From Streptomyces sp. NBC_00461 (GTDB lineage: Bacteria; Actinomycetota; Actinomycetes; Streptomycetales; Streptomycetaceae): a stretch of 64,000 nt of DNA. Location: NCBI RefSeq assembly GCF_036013935.1, contig NZ_CP107902.1:4807001-4871000 (forward strand), in the 5' to 3' direction. The stretch's first letter is position 1. Each line of letters starts with the position of its first letter. The notes beneath the pieces were generated by a model that saw only the letters and a program-made list of their open reading frames with translations, had not been told where the DNA came from and ran no database searches. The position numbers and the translations under genes are program-made. Positions 46,069-54,920 of the stretch are shown one piece after another.

Positions 46069-47334
46069 ATGGCAGACAAGGACCCGTGTGACGCACTGAA
46101 GGGCACTCCGGGCTACGACTACTGCACGAGGGGCCCGGACTCGGACGGCCCCCCGGCCACCGGCAGTGCCACCGGTGGCGCCTCCGACCACGTCCGCGCC
46201 CTTGCCGACAGCCTCATTGCGAAGATCAAGGGACTCATCGCGCCGGAGCACGCGTGGGCGCCGGCGAAGTCGGACAGCGGGCTGTACGAGCCGTTCCTGT
46301 GGCTCGGTCAGCATCTGGCGGTCGCGATCTTCGTCTGTGTCGTGGTCGTGTGCGCCCTGACCGCCTGGCAGGGCGCACCGCGCCTCAAGCAGATGGGTGC
46401 GTCGACTGGATGGACCCTGGTGGCCGTCGCCGGCATGGCGTCGGTCCCCGGGGCCGTCATGCTGCTGAACAAGGCCGTGAGCAGTGCGTTCACGGCCGCG
46501 TTCAGTAGCAACGAGTCGACGCTGTTCGGCGCGATCAGTGACGACATGCAGCACGGCGCGGACTCGGGAAACCCGCTCGCCATCCTGGTCATCTTCAGTG
46601 CTCTGGTCGTCGCTCTCGGCTTCGCCGTGTTGGTGTTCGTGACGCGGCAGCTCGGCATCCTGGCGTTCGTCGCCATGGCTCCCCTGGTGCTGGCATCGCT
46701 GGCGCGCGGGGGCGACATGAGTGCGGTCAAGGAGTGGGCGAAGCGGCTGCTGGGGTTGATGTTCGCCCCGTTCGCGCTGCTGCTCATCTCGCCGTTCGTG
46801 GAGATCACCAAGGGCTCGCTCCTTGTGGACTCCGTCCTGCTCATCTCCGCAGACGCCTTGATGCTGCGGATGATCTTCCACGGTGTGCCGTACTTCGGGC
46901 CCAAAGTGGCCCGTGCCGCCCGGTCCTGGGTGGAAGGCCGGACCCCCAGTCCGCTGGCGCATGCCGTGGTGCGGGCCGGTGTCCCCGACTTCTACGAGAG
47001 GGAGAACGCCCCGCGCGGCCTCCGCACCGTGGACACCCCGGGCCGTGCCATCTCCCAGGATCGCGGTGTCCTGTTCGCCGCTTACGGCCTCAACAAGCCG
47101 GAGCGGTCCGGGCGGTTGACCACCACGTCGGCCGTCGCGAAGGAGCGGCGGGACGCGAGCGAAAGCGCCACCCGTCGTCAGCAACTCCGGGAGGTACGCC
47201 AGCAGTACCGAACCACCCCGCCGCAGGCTGCGGCCCCCGCAGGCCAGCCGGCCAATCCCCCCACCCCGCCGCCGAGCCCCCGAGGCCCGGCGGCGACTCC
47301 ACGGCCGGCCCCGGGCCAGCCGAACACCCCGTAA
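46069..47334 (+). CDS. polytopic membrane protein, VirB6/TrbL-like
   Basis: 421 residues. Six or more membrane helices between about 80 and 270 (AVAIFVCVVVVCALTAW, TGWTLVAVAGMASVPGAVML, LAILVIFSALVVALGFAVLV, LGILAFVAMAPLVLASLA, FAPFALLLISPFV, SVLLISADALMLRMIF). The C-terminal tail is cytoplasmic, charged and Pro-rich. The organisation matches VirB6/TrbL channel proteins of type IV secretion. It is followed by the PrgI/VirB4-like genes. Confidence 0.75.
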   Translation: MADKDPCDALKGTPGYDYCTRGPDSDGPPATGSATGGASDHVRALADSLIAKIKGLIAPEHAWAPAKSDSGLYEPFLWLGQHLAVAIFVCVVVVCALTAWQGAPRLKQMGASTGWTLVAVAGMASVPGAVMLLNKAVSSAFTAAFSSNESTLFGAISDDMQHGADSGNPLAILVIFSALVVALGFAVLVFVTRQLGILAFVAMAPLVLASLARGGDMSAVKEWAKRLLGLMFAPFALLLISPFVEITKGSLLVDSVLLISADALMLRMIFHGVPYFGPKVARAARSWVEGRTPSPLAHAVVRAGVPDFYERENAPRGLRTVDTPGRAISQDRGVLFAAYGLNKPERSGRLTTTSAVAKERRDASESATRRQQLREVRQQYRTTPPQAAAPAGQPANPPTPPPSPRGPAATPRPAPGQPNTP

Positions 47335-47438
47335 GAGCCGCCTCCTGGCCCCGGCGCCCGCTCCCTTCCCGGCCATCCGGCAGGAGGGAGCGGCGCCGGG
47401 GTCAGGCGCGCTCACCCAGACTTCAGGAGGTTGCTCCC

Positions 47439-48512
47439 GTGTACTCCCTGACCCCCGGCTACCGCATCCCCGCCCTGCAGCGCGGACTCAGCCGCGCCGA
47501 AACCCTGCTGACCAAGGCGAACGCCGGGCTCGGGAGCGCCGTACTCATGTCGGCGATGCTCACCCCGCCGCCCGTATGGACGTTCGGCGCCGTAGGCGCC
47601 ACCGCGGCGGTGTTGAATCTCGCGCCGGGGCCGCGCTCGTTGGCCCGGTGGGCAACAGTCGGCTACCGGCACCTGCGCGAACGCGGCATGCCCGACAGCA
47701 TCGCCGCACCCCCGGGCACGACCACGACATGGGCGCTGTACCCGGAGCACGGCACCATGCAAGACCCGCAGCGCCGGGCCGCGTTCCATGACGCGTTCGC
47801 CCGCGCGTTGGTATTTGCCGGCGGGCAGGCCCGCACCGCGGGCGTCCAGGTCCACGTCACCCACCACACCACCGCCCGCGACTACACCGACCACACCCAG
47901 ACGATCACCGTCCACGTCCCCAAGGGACTGATCAGCCACCCTGCCCGGGTCCTCGACAGTCTGCACGGTGAGTTCGCCGCCCTCGGAGCTCTGGCCCCCG
48001 TCAACCCGGAGCCACTGCCCGCCGTGACCGAACGCGGCTCTGCCTGGGTGGGTTTGGACGACGGCCGTTACGCGGCGACCGCCCGGATCACCGCGTGGCC
48101 GGGGGAGACGGACGGCGACCTCATGCCCAAGCTCCTGCTAGGGCCTGGCACCGATCGGTCCCTTGCTGTTTTGTACCGGCCGCTGCCGGCGGGGCTGTCC
48201 CGCCGGTACGCGAAGTGGCAGAGCGCCGCGAGTGACGCCTTCACCGCCGACAAGGTCAAGCAGGACACGCACGACATGGCCAGCGGGACGACACACGGTG
48301 CGCTCGTCCAGGGCGCCACCCTTGTCGACCTGGACGCCTACCTGACGGTGTTTGACGACAGCCCGGAGAGCGTCACCGAGGCCCGCTGGCAGGCCTCCCT
48401 TGCAGCGGACCGGCACCGCATCCGGCTGGACTGGCTTGCCGGCCAGCAGCACCGCGCGCACGTGATGACCACCCCGCACGGAGCCTCCACCCGGAAAGGG
48501 GCGATCCTGTGA
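47439..48512 (+). CDS. type IV secretion-associated protein (VirB3-VirB4 N-terminal-like)
   Basis: 357 residues; GTG start with a perfect AGGAGG at 47425-47430. Two hydrophobic segments near the N-terminus (NAGLGSAVLMSAML, VWTFGAVGATAAVLNL) resemble a VirB3/PrgI membrane module. A soluble alpha/beta domain follows (VQVHVTHHTTARDYTDHTQT, then ARVLDSLHGEFAALGALAP). The stop overlaps the VirB4-like ATPase (ATGA), suggesting the two make up one split VirB3-VirB4 unit, comparable to actinobacterial SCO6880-type proteins. Confidence 0.62.
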   Translation: MYSLTPGYRIPALQRGLSRAETLLTKANAGLGSAVLMSAMLTPPPVWTFGAVGATAAVLNLAPGPRSLARWATVGYRHLRERGMPDSIAAPPGTTTTWALYPEHGTMQDPQRRAAFHDAFARALVFAGGQARTAGVQVHVTHHTTARDYTDHTQTITVHVPKGLISHPARVLDSLHGEFAALGALAPVNPEPLPAVTERGSAWVGLDDGRYAATARITAWPGETDGDLMPKLLLGPGTDRSLAVLYRPLPAGLSRRYAKWQSAASDAFTADKVKQDTHDMASGTTHGALVQGATLVDLDAYLTVFDDSPESVTEARWQASLAADRHRIRLDWLAGQQHRAHVMTTPHGASTRKGAIL

Positions 48513-50683
48513 TTCGACTGCCCACCACCCACGCCGCGATCACGGCGCCGCTGGTCGCCTCCAACACGGCCTTCCCCGGCATCGCGATCGGCCGCTCCCT
48601 GCTGGACGGACGGCCCTTCCACCTCTCGCCCGTCCAGACGTCGGCCGCGCTGCTGCCGTCGACCAACTCCCTTGCCCTGGGCGGGCTCGGCTCCGGCAAG
48701 AGCACCACCGCCAAGGCGCGGACCCGCCGCGAGATCCTCGATCACGGCCACCAGGCCGTCGTCATCGACAGCTTCGGCGAGGACAACAGCGGAGAGTGGG
48801 CACCGCTGGTGCGCTCCCTAGGCGGCCGGGTCATCGAGGCCGGCGCCTTCACTCTCAACCCGGTCAGCGAGCTGTTCCCGCCCGAGGTGCGGGAACAGCT
48901 GGTCCGGTCGCTGATCCTGGCGGTCGAGCCCGGCGCTCTCACCCACCAGGCCGCCCACGCCCTGCAGCACGCGCTGAACCACCCGAAGGCGACCTCGCTC
49001 AACGGCCTGGTGGACGCTCTAGTCAGCCCGGAAGACGGCCGCTGGCCGGCCGCCAAGCTGACCGAGTGGGGCGAGGGCGCCGCGATCGGCCTCTCCCGCT
49101 ACACCGAAGGCTCCCTGCGGGGTCTGTTCGACGGCCAGGGTGCGAGCCTGCCGGAGACGGACTTGCCGATCATCTCCTTCGACTTCTCCCACCTGGACCG
49201 CAACTCCCCGGCGATCCCGTCGCTGATGGCCGCGGTCAGCTGCTGGGCAGAGCACGTGTGGCTGCGCCAGTCGAGCGCCGTGCACAAGCACCTGGTGCTG
49301 GAGGAGGCATGGCAGATCCTGCTCTCCCCGGCGACCAGCGAACTGATCCAGCGGCTGCTGAAGAACAGCCGGAAGGCCGGGCTGTCGCTGGACGTGCTCA
49401 TGCACACCCTGTCCGACCTGGGTGAGGGCAAGGCCCGCGACCTGGCCCGGCTCTGCGAGATCGCCCACGTCGGACGCCTGAACCCGGAAGAGGCCGCCAT
49501 CGTCGGCACCCTGCTCGGACTGCCCGCCTGGGCAGTCGACAGGATCCCCACACTCGATCCGGGACAGGCCGTCTGGAAGGTCGGACCCGACTACGTCGAC
49601 ATCGTCCAGACCGTCCTCAGTGACGAGGAAGCCGCGCTCACCGACACCTCGGCACGACGCCGCATCGCACAGCAGCCCCTGGCCGTCGAACAGGACACCA
49701 CTGTCGCCTTGGCGGAGCCTGTCACAGACCCCAGCGAGGGGACCGGCGTCGACGTCGACCCGAGCGAGGACCTGTACGCGCCGTTCACGACAGCTGACGG
49801 CACCTGGGACTGGAAGACGCTCCCGCCGAACGTCATCGACGGCGTGGCCGGGCACTTCGACCTCGCCCGGCACGAGAGCGTCCTCCAAGCCGCGATGGAA
49901 GGCCGGTTCGGCGAAGCCGCTGAGCTGGCCGCCGTCTACGAGCGCGAGGACATCACTACCTACGGCCTCAACTCCCCCCAGGCTCTTGCCTGGTTGGAGA
50001 CCCGAGCGCAGGTAGCGGATCTGCGCGGGGACCCCGGACAGGCGATGCAGCTGCGCGCTACCGTCGCCAGCATGGGCAACGACGACCGCGCATGGTTCGA
50101 GAAGAGCGACGACAGCACGTCTCCGGCATGGCACAGCGTGCCCCAACCGCCCGCCCTCGCACCGGCACTGGACAACGAACAACCCGAGCGGGCGCGCCGG
50201 CGCACCTGGCCCTACGTCGCCGCGGTCGCAGGACTGTCGATCGCTGCTGCTGGCGTGTGGACGAACGCCCAGAACGAACACCACACCCAGGAACGCCAGC
50301 AGAAAGCCGCCGCCTACAAGGGCCGCTCGGGCGCGGCACTCACCCTCGACGGCGTCAAAGCCGACGTCGTGGCGCAGTGGACCACGGACAGGGACAACGT
50401 CATCGTCGAACTGCGCTCGTACTTCGACAAGAACGCCAGGTACCTGCGGATCGACGGGGCCAGCAAGACCGCCAGCAGCATCCGGGAAAACGGCTGGTTC
50501 CCCAAGGACCCCGAGATCAAGCTCCCGGTGACCGACCCCCTCGCCGACGTGACGGTCCACGTCGCGGTCGGCGGACGCACCTGGAAGGGAGGCTCCCGAG
50601 CCACCTCCCGGACAGTCCGCCTGTCCCCGACCGGGATCGCCTACGACGCAGAGACCGGAGAAAAGCTCCCTTCCGATCTCTGA
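48509..50683 (+). CDS. VirB4-like conjugation ATPase with extra C-terminal membrane domain
   Basis: 724 residues. Walker A LALGGLGSGKSTTAKA (K64) and Walker B KHLVLEEAWQILLSP (E265/E266), with TLDPGQAVWKVGPDYVDIVQ as the terminal strand of the core. This is the VirB4/TraC motor that drives secretion or pilus assembly. After about residue 400 come an acidic linker, a helical region, one membrane helix (TWPYVAAVAGLSIAAAGVW, near 566-584) and a beta-rich domain at the C-terminus. That tail is not part of usual VirB4 proteins and may be an envelope-exposed addition. Confidence 0.8.
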   Translation: MIRLPTTHAAITAPLVASNTAFPGIAIGRSLLDGRPFHLSPVQTSAALLPSTNSLALGGLGSGKSTTAKARTRREILDHGHQAVVIDSFGEDNSGEWAPLVRSLGGRVIEAGAFTLNPVSELFPPEVREQLVRSLILAVEPGALTHQAAHALQHALNHPKATSLNGLVDALVSPEDGRWPAAKLTEWGEGAAIGLSRYTEGSLRGLFDGQGASLPETDLPIISFDFSHLDRNSPAIPSLMAAVSCWAEHVWLRQSSAVHKHLVLEEAWQILLSPATSELIQRLLKNSRKAGLSLDVLMHTLSDLGEGKARDLARLCEIAHVGRLNPEEAAIVGTLLGLPAWAVDRIPTLDPGQAVWKVGPDYVDIVQTVLSDEEAALTDTSARRRIAQQPLAVEQDTTVALAEPVTDPSEGTGVDVDPSEDLYAPFTTADGTWDWKTLPPNVIDGVAGHFDLARHESVLQAAMEGRFGEAAELAAVYEREDITTYGLNSPQALAWLETRAQVADLRGDPGQAMQLRATVASMGNDDRAWFEKSDDSTSPAWHSVPQPPALAPALDNEQPERARRRTWPYVAAVAGLSIAAAGVWTNAQNEHHTQERQQKAAAYKGRSGAALTLDGVKADVVAQWTTDRDNVIVELRSYFDKNARYLRIDGASKTASSIRENGWFPKDPEIKLPVTDPLADVTVHVAVGGRTWKGGSRATSRTVRLSPTGIAYDAETGEKLPSDL

Positions 50684-50702
50684 CGCACGCTCCGCTGCTG
50701 CC

Positions 50703-50734
50703 GAGGGCCCGCACCCCCAGGGGTGCGGGCCCTC
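50703..50734 (+). terminator. strong hairpin terminator
   Basis: 15-bp stem GAGGGCCCGCACCCC / GGGGTGCGGGCCCTC with a 2-nt centre, 20 bp after the VirB4-like stop; closes the secretion-like operon. Confidence 0.85.
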
Positions 50735-50853
50735 ACACGTGCTCGCTTCCGGGCGCTCCGGCTAGTCCTCGACCACCCGCCCTGCGCGGTGGGCGAGGAC
50801 GGGCCAGGCCGTCCGGCCTCACCCGCTACCCCACCCGCGAAGGAGACCCCGTT

Positions 50854-51144
50854 TTGGCGAAAGCCCCGACCGTCATAGGTGTGCTCACCGAGCCTCCGGC
50901 CCCCACCTGGTGGAAGGCCAACCGGCACAAAGTCCTCGCTATCGCCGGACTGCTCATCGGCTTGTACATCGGCACCCACCAGGACGGAACGCCCCAGCCG
51001 GAGACTCCGCGCCCGGGCCACAGCACACCCGCGCCAGCCGCACACACGCCTGGCCCGAGCAGCACGCATACGGCCCGCGGACGCGGTTCCGCCGGACCCT
51101 TCGGAGCCAACGGCATCACCCTCAAACTCGCCCACTCCAAGTGA
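50854..51144 (+). CDS. small membrane protein (96 aa)
   Basis: TTG start with GAAGGAGACC upstream. A short cytoplasmic head (APTVIGVLTEPPAPTWWKAN) precedes one membrane helix (HKVLAIAGLLIGLYIGTHQD). An extracellular Pro/Thr-rich tail follows (PETPRPGHSTPAPAAHTPGP). It precedes the DpdA-like gene by 17 bp. Possibly a late subunit of the secretion-like apparatus; otherwise unknown. Confidence 0.6.
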   Translation: MAKAPTVIGVLTEPPAPTWWKANRHKVLAIAGLLIGLYIGTHQDGTPQPETPRPGHSTPAPAAHTPGPSSTHTARGRGSAGPFGANGITLKLAHSK

Positions 51145-51161
51145 CCATGCCAGGAGGCTTC

Positions 51162-51956
51162 TTGCGTTTCTATCTGACCACCCACAAGCGGCACTGGCTG
51201 CGTCTCACCGATGTGCCGCTGTTCTTGAAGTCCGAGCACTGGGACCGTGCCATCAAGTGGGACGAAGCCCAGGGCCCCTACGCCGTTGACTCCGGCGGCT
51301 TCATGGATCTCAAGGACAACGGCACCTTCACCAGGCCGCCCCGCCAGTACGTGCAGGATCTGCGCCGCATCTGGGAACACGTCGGCACCTACGACTGGGC
51401 CGCACCGCAAGACTGGATGTGCGAGGACGCCATCATCAACGGCGGCTGGTTCGGCGGACAGTACTTCGTCGGCACCCACCTCAGCGTGGAAGAACACCAG
51501 CGCCGCACCGTTCAAAACTTCCTCGAACTACGCTCCCTCGCCCCCGACCTGCGCATCGCCCCCGTCATCCAAGGCGACAACGTGCCGGCCTACGAGCGGT
51601 GCGTGGAGCTGTACGAAAAGGCGGGCGTCGACCTGCGAGCCGAACCGGTCGTCGGGCTCGGCTCCGTGTGCCGCTTGCAGTCCACTCGACAGGGCGCCGC
51701 GATCGTCACCGCGATGGCCGCCCACGGCTTCAAGCTGCACGGCTTCGGCTTCAAAATCCTCGGCCTGGAACGCGTCGGCCACCTGCTCGCCTCCGCGGAT
51801 TCCGCGGCCTGGAGCTCCCACGCCCGCTACCGCCCGGCACTGCCCGGCCACACGCACAAGAACTGCGCCAACTGCTTGGAGTACGCCCTCAACTGGCGCA
51901 CTCGCGTCATCGCATCCATACCCGCCTGGCAACAACCCCTGCTCAACGCCGCCTGA
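51162..51956 (+). CDS. DpdA/TGT-like protein (queuine tRNA-ribosyltransferase fold)
   Basis: 264 residues. The TTG at 51162 is chosen for the AGGAGG-CTTC spacing. It has the hallmarks of the tRNA-guanine transglycosylase superfamily: YAVDSGGFMDL (D43, equivalent to the DSGGF Asp), a VGLGSVCRLQ glycine loop, KLHGFGFKILGLERV, and LLASADSAAWSSHARYRP, whose D213 fits the nucleophile position. The tail CANC may bind zinc. Relatives include DpdA, which inserts 7-deazaguanine bases into DNA. No queuosine-pathway gene is nearby; SSB follows 19 bp later. Confidence 0.72.
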   Translation: MRFYLTTHKRHWLRLTDVPLFLKSEHWDRAIKWDEAQGPYAVDSGGFMDLKDNGTFTRPPRQYVQDLRRIWEHVGTYDWAAPQDWMCEDAIINGGWFGGQYFVGTHLSVEEHQRRTVQNFLELRSLAPDLRIAPVIQGDNVPAYERCVELYEKAGVDLRAEPVVGLGSVCRLQSTRQGAAIVTAMAAHGFKLHGFGFKILGLERVGHLLASADSAAWSSHARYRPALPGHTHKNCANCLEYALNWRTRVIASIPAWQQPLLNAA

Positions 51957-51975
51957 CCACCACCTAGGAGACAGC

Positions 51976-52422
51976 ATGTCGTTCGGAGAGACCCCCGTGA
52001 CCCTGGTCGGCAACCTGACCGACGAGCCGGAGTTGAAGTTCACCGAGGGCGGAGCGGCTCTGGCGAAGTTCACCATCGCCGTCACCCCGCGCAGCTTCGA
52101 CCGCACCGCCAATCAGTGGAAGGACGGCACCACCGCCTTCTACCGGTGCGCCGCCTGGCGCACCCTCGCCGAGCACATCGCCGAGAGCTTGAAGAAGGGT
52201 TCCCGCGTAGTCGCGTCAGGTCGGATGCGGCAGCACGACTGGACGACCGACCAGGGCGAGAAGCGCTCCATGCTCGCCGTCGAAGTCGACGACATCGGCG
52301 CCTCCGTCCGCTTCACCACCGTGAGCATCAACGCCAAGCGCGCCACCCAGAACGGTCCGGCCGGCGACCCCTGGAACACCGCAGGCAACCCGGCGGAACC
52401 GGGCAACGAACCGCCGTTCTAG
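51976..52422 (+). CDS. ssb: single-stranded DNA-binding protein
   Basis: 148 residues with the bacterial SSB OB fold (VTLVGNLTDEPELKFTEGG, then FTIAVTPRSFDRTANQW, then TAFYRCAAWRTLAEHIAESL, then RVVASGRMRQHDW). The C-terminus ends NEPPF, the acidic interaction tip in reduced form. It starts after TAGGAGACAGC. Encoded with the prim-pol and DUF3631 genes, it is probably the element's own replication SSB. Element-specific SSBs are common on conjugative plasmids. Confidence 0.9.
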   Translation: MSFGETPVTLVGNLTDEPELKFTEGGAALAKFTIAVTPRSFDRTANQWKDGTTAFYRCAAWRTLAEHIAESLKKGSRVVASGRMRQHDWTTDQGEKRSMLAVEVDDIGASVRFTTVSINAKRATQNGPAGDPWNTAGNPAEPGNEPPF

Positions 52423-52513
52423 CTACGCCAAGGGCGGCCCCCGCGCATCTCGCCAAAGAACCCGGGGCCGCCCTTGTCCACCTGCCCACTACAGACCTGT
52501 GGAGGTCTCCAGC

Positions 52514-53473
52514 ATGACCCAACCCACCGACATCCGGCGAGCCCCCGCCGCACCGCCCCCGACCGTGGCCCTGGAAACTCTGCACCTACTCGCCGCCGCC
52601 CTGCTGTCCGCTGAGCGCGCCTGGCCCGTCATCCCCCTGCACCCCAACGCCAAGCGCCCCGCCGGACACCCAGAACGGTCCTGCCCCGGCACCGGACGCT
52701 GCGCCCGGGGGCATCGCACGCCCGAGCAGCGCGCCACGACCGACCCCGACCTGATCCATGCGGCGTGGGCGAACCTCCCGTACAACGTCGGGATCGCGAC
52801 TGGACCGGCTGGCCTGCTCGTGGTCGATCTGGACGTGCCGAAGGAGGAAGAGCCAGAAGGAGCGCCTGACGGCGCCACTTCGTTCAAGGCGCTCTGCGAG
52901 CGCGCCGACGAGCCCTATCCGTACACGTACCAGGTGCGGACCCCCAGCGGGGGACGCCATCTGTACTTCACAGCCCCGCGCGGGATGACGTTGAAGTGCA
53001 GCGTGAAGCGGCTCGCCCCGCACATCGACACCCGTGCCTGGGGCGGCTACATCGTCGCCGCTGGCAGCACCACACCGCAGGGCGCCTATGCGGTGGCAGA
53101 AGCGGCCCCGGTCGCCCTGCTGCCCGCCTGGCTGGCTGCCCTTCTCACCGAACCGGCGAAATCGGCCGAACCGCCCGCGCTTGCGCCGGTTCGGGACGGC
53201 ACCAAGGCCGCGCGCACCGCGTTGGAGCGGGAGTGCGCGGTCGTCCGGGCCGCATCGGAGGGTGGACCGAACGGGCGCAACGCCACGCTGCACAAGAGCG
53301 CGTGCAAGGTGGCCCGGTTCGTGGCCTGGGGCCACATCTCCCGGCACACGGTGGAAGAGGCAATCCAGGCGGCGGGGGAGTCGACGGGACTGTCGGCTGC
53401 CGAGTGCCGCACGACGATCCGCAGCGCCATGGAGTGGATCCTCGCCAACGCCACACCGCGGGAGGCCGCGTGA
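52514..53473 (+). CDS. bifunctional DNA primase/polymerase (element replication)
   Basis: 319 residues; ATG preceded by GTGGAGGTC. Prim-Pol family: ERAWPVIPLHPNAKRP, YNVGIATGPAGLLVVDLDVP (D-x-D metal site), YQVRTPSGGRHLYFTAP and HIDTRAWGGYIVAAGSTT. The C-terminal helical domain (NATLHKSACKVARFVAWGHI) is the PriCT-like region. With the DUF3631 ATPase it forms the replication initiator pair found in Prim-Pol type AICEs. It is coupled by GTGA to a small ORF. Confidence 0.88.
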   Translation: MTQPTDIRRAPAAPPPTVALETLHLLAAALLSAERAWPVIPLHPNAKRPAGHPERSCPGTGRCARGHRTPEQRATTDPDLIHAAWANLPYNVGIATGPAGLLVVDLDVPKEEEPEGAPDGATSFKALCERADEPYPYTYQVRTPSGGRHLYFTAPRGMTLKCSVKRLAPHIDTRAWGGYIVAAGSTTPQGAYAVAEAAPVALLPAWLAALLTEPAKSAEPPALAPVRDGTKAARTALERECAVVRAASEGGPNGRNATLHKSACKVARFVAWGHISRHTVEEAIQAAGESTGLSAAECRTTIRSAMEWILANATPREAA

Positions 53474-53667
53474 CCACCACCCACTCCCCCCGCCTGGATT
53501 GCCCCATCCCCGCCCCGAACGGGCCGCAGGACGCCCCGCACGCCCGCATCACGGCGGGCGTAGGCGGCCGAAGGAAGGCCGCCCGAAGGGCGTCCATTCA
53601 GCCCTTCCCCCCGGCTCACCGCACCTCGCGCTCGACACGTAACTCCGAAGGGAGGAACGCCGCATGA
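53470..53667 (+). CDS. translationally coupled small ORF (65 aa)
   Basis: GTG in a GTGA overlap with the prim-pol stop; its own stop lies in an ATGA overlap with the DUF3631 start at 53664. It bridges the 190 bp between the two replication genes exactly. Pro- and Arg-rich product (TTTHSPRLDCPIPAPNGPQD, then GVGGRRKAARRASIQPFPPA) with no clear fold. It may serve mainly to keep ribosomes moving into the ATPase gene, or be a basic accessory peptide. Confidence 0.55.
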   Translation: MTTTHSPRLDCPIPAPNGPQDAPHARITAGVGGRRKAARRASIQPFPPAHRTSRSTRNSEGRNAA

Positions 53668-54920
53668 CCAGGTCCAACACCCCCATTGACGGAGCCGCGC
53701 TGCTCGACGAGGTGGAAGCCTTCCACCGCCGCTTCAACGTCTTCCCCACCGAACACGCCTACGTCGCCGTCGCCTTGTGGGACGCCCACGCCCACCTGAT
53801 GGACGCGCTCGACGGCACCGCCCGCATCGCCTTCCTCAGCCCCGAACCCGGCTCCGGGAAGTCCCGCGCCCTGGAGATCATCGAAACCCTCACCCCGCGC
53901 GCTGCGACCACCGTCAACGCCTCCGCCAACGCCCTGTTCCGGCTCGTCTCCGCAGATGAGGGCACCCCCACGCTCCTCTTCGACGAGATCGACACCGTGT
54001 TCGGACCCAAAGCAGGGGGCAACGAGGAAGTCCGCGGGTTCCTCAACTCCGGCTACCGGCGCGGCGCCAAGTCCCTGCGCTGCATCGGTGAAGGCTCCGA
54101 TCAGAAGGCAGCCTTCCTCCCGTCGTTCTGCGCGGTCGCCATGGCCGGCCTCGGCTCCCTCCCCGACACGATCCTGACCCGCTCGGTCATCGTCCGCATG
54201 CGCAAGAAGGCGCCCAACGAGAAGTGCGAGCCCTACCGGCGCCGCATCCACGAAAAGCAGGGCCACGTCCTGCGGGACCGGCTCGCGGACTGGACCGCCA
54301 CCCTGCACGATCAGGTCGCCGAAGCGTGGCCGGAGATGCCCGAAGGGGTCTCCGACCGGCCGGCCGACGTGTGGGAGCCCCTCCTCGCGGTTGCCGACGC
54401 GGCCGGAGGGCACTGGCCCAAGCGCGCCCGCGAAGCATGCACGGCGCTCATCAAGGCCGCGTCCGCGGGCGACCAAGCCTCCCTCGGGGTTCGTCTGTTG
54501 ACCGATCTGCGCGACAAGGTGTTCTGCGGAGTGGACCGGATGCCGACCGCGGCCATCCTCGAAGTCCTCCTCGGTTTGGATGACGCCCCCTGGTCCGACA
54601 TGAGCGAGGACGGACAGAGCGCCAAGCCGCTCACCGCGCGCGGACTGTCCAAGCTCCTGAGCCAGTACGTGCGCCCCGACACCACCCCCATCAAGCCCCG
54701 AGGAATCCGGGTCGGGGCCACGACGCCGAAGGGCTACTACGCGGAAGACCTCGCCGACGCGTGGATGCGCTACTGCCCCCCGGACGCCCAGAAGTCCGCA
54801 ACATCCGCAACGTCCGCAACATCGCAGGTCAACGAGGGTGAATCTGTGGCGGATACCCCTTCCGAGAGCCGCCACATGTCCGCGGAAACCGACACACGCC
54901 AACTCCGCATCGCCGGCTGA
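53664..54920 (+). CDS. DUF3631 replication ATPase
   Basis: 418 residues. P-loop ATPase: Walker A IAFLSPEPGSGKSRALEII and Walker B PTLLFDEIDTVFG, with a sensor-like LPDTILTRSVIVRMRKK. The C-terminal DUF3631 region (LLTDLRDKVFCGVDRMPTAA, then KPRGIRVGATTPKGYYAEDL) is helicase-associated and DNA-binding in character. It is the partner of prim-pol in Prim-Pol type AICEs, probably loading or unwinding at the origin. The 3' end of the gene contains TCCGCAAC iterons. Confidence 0.85.
   Translation: MTRSNTPIDGAALLDEVEAFHRRFNVFPTEHAYVAVALWDAHAHLMDALDGTARIAFLSPEPGSGKSRALEIIETLTPRAATTVNASANALFRLVSADEGTPTLLFDEIDTVFGPKAGGNEEVRGFLNSGYRRGAKSLRCIGEGSDQKAAFLPSFCAVAMAGLGSLPDTILTRSVIVRMRKKAPNEKCEPYRRRIHEKQGHVLRDRLADWTATLHDQVAEAWPEMPEGVSDRPADVWEPLLAVADAAGGHWPKRAREACTALIKAASAGDQASLGVRLLTDLRDKVFCGVDRMPTAAILEVLLGLDDAPWSDMSEDGQSAKPLTARGLSKLLSQYVRPDTTPIKPRGIRVGATTPKGYYAEDLADAWMRYCPPDAQKSATSATSATSQVNEGESVADTPSESRHMSAETDTRQLRIAG

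Noticed and set aside
44791..51144. Complete classical type IV secretion system
   Set aside because: No relaxase, VirD4, VirB8-10 or VirB11 homologue was recognised; only a partial, Gram-positive-like set is present.
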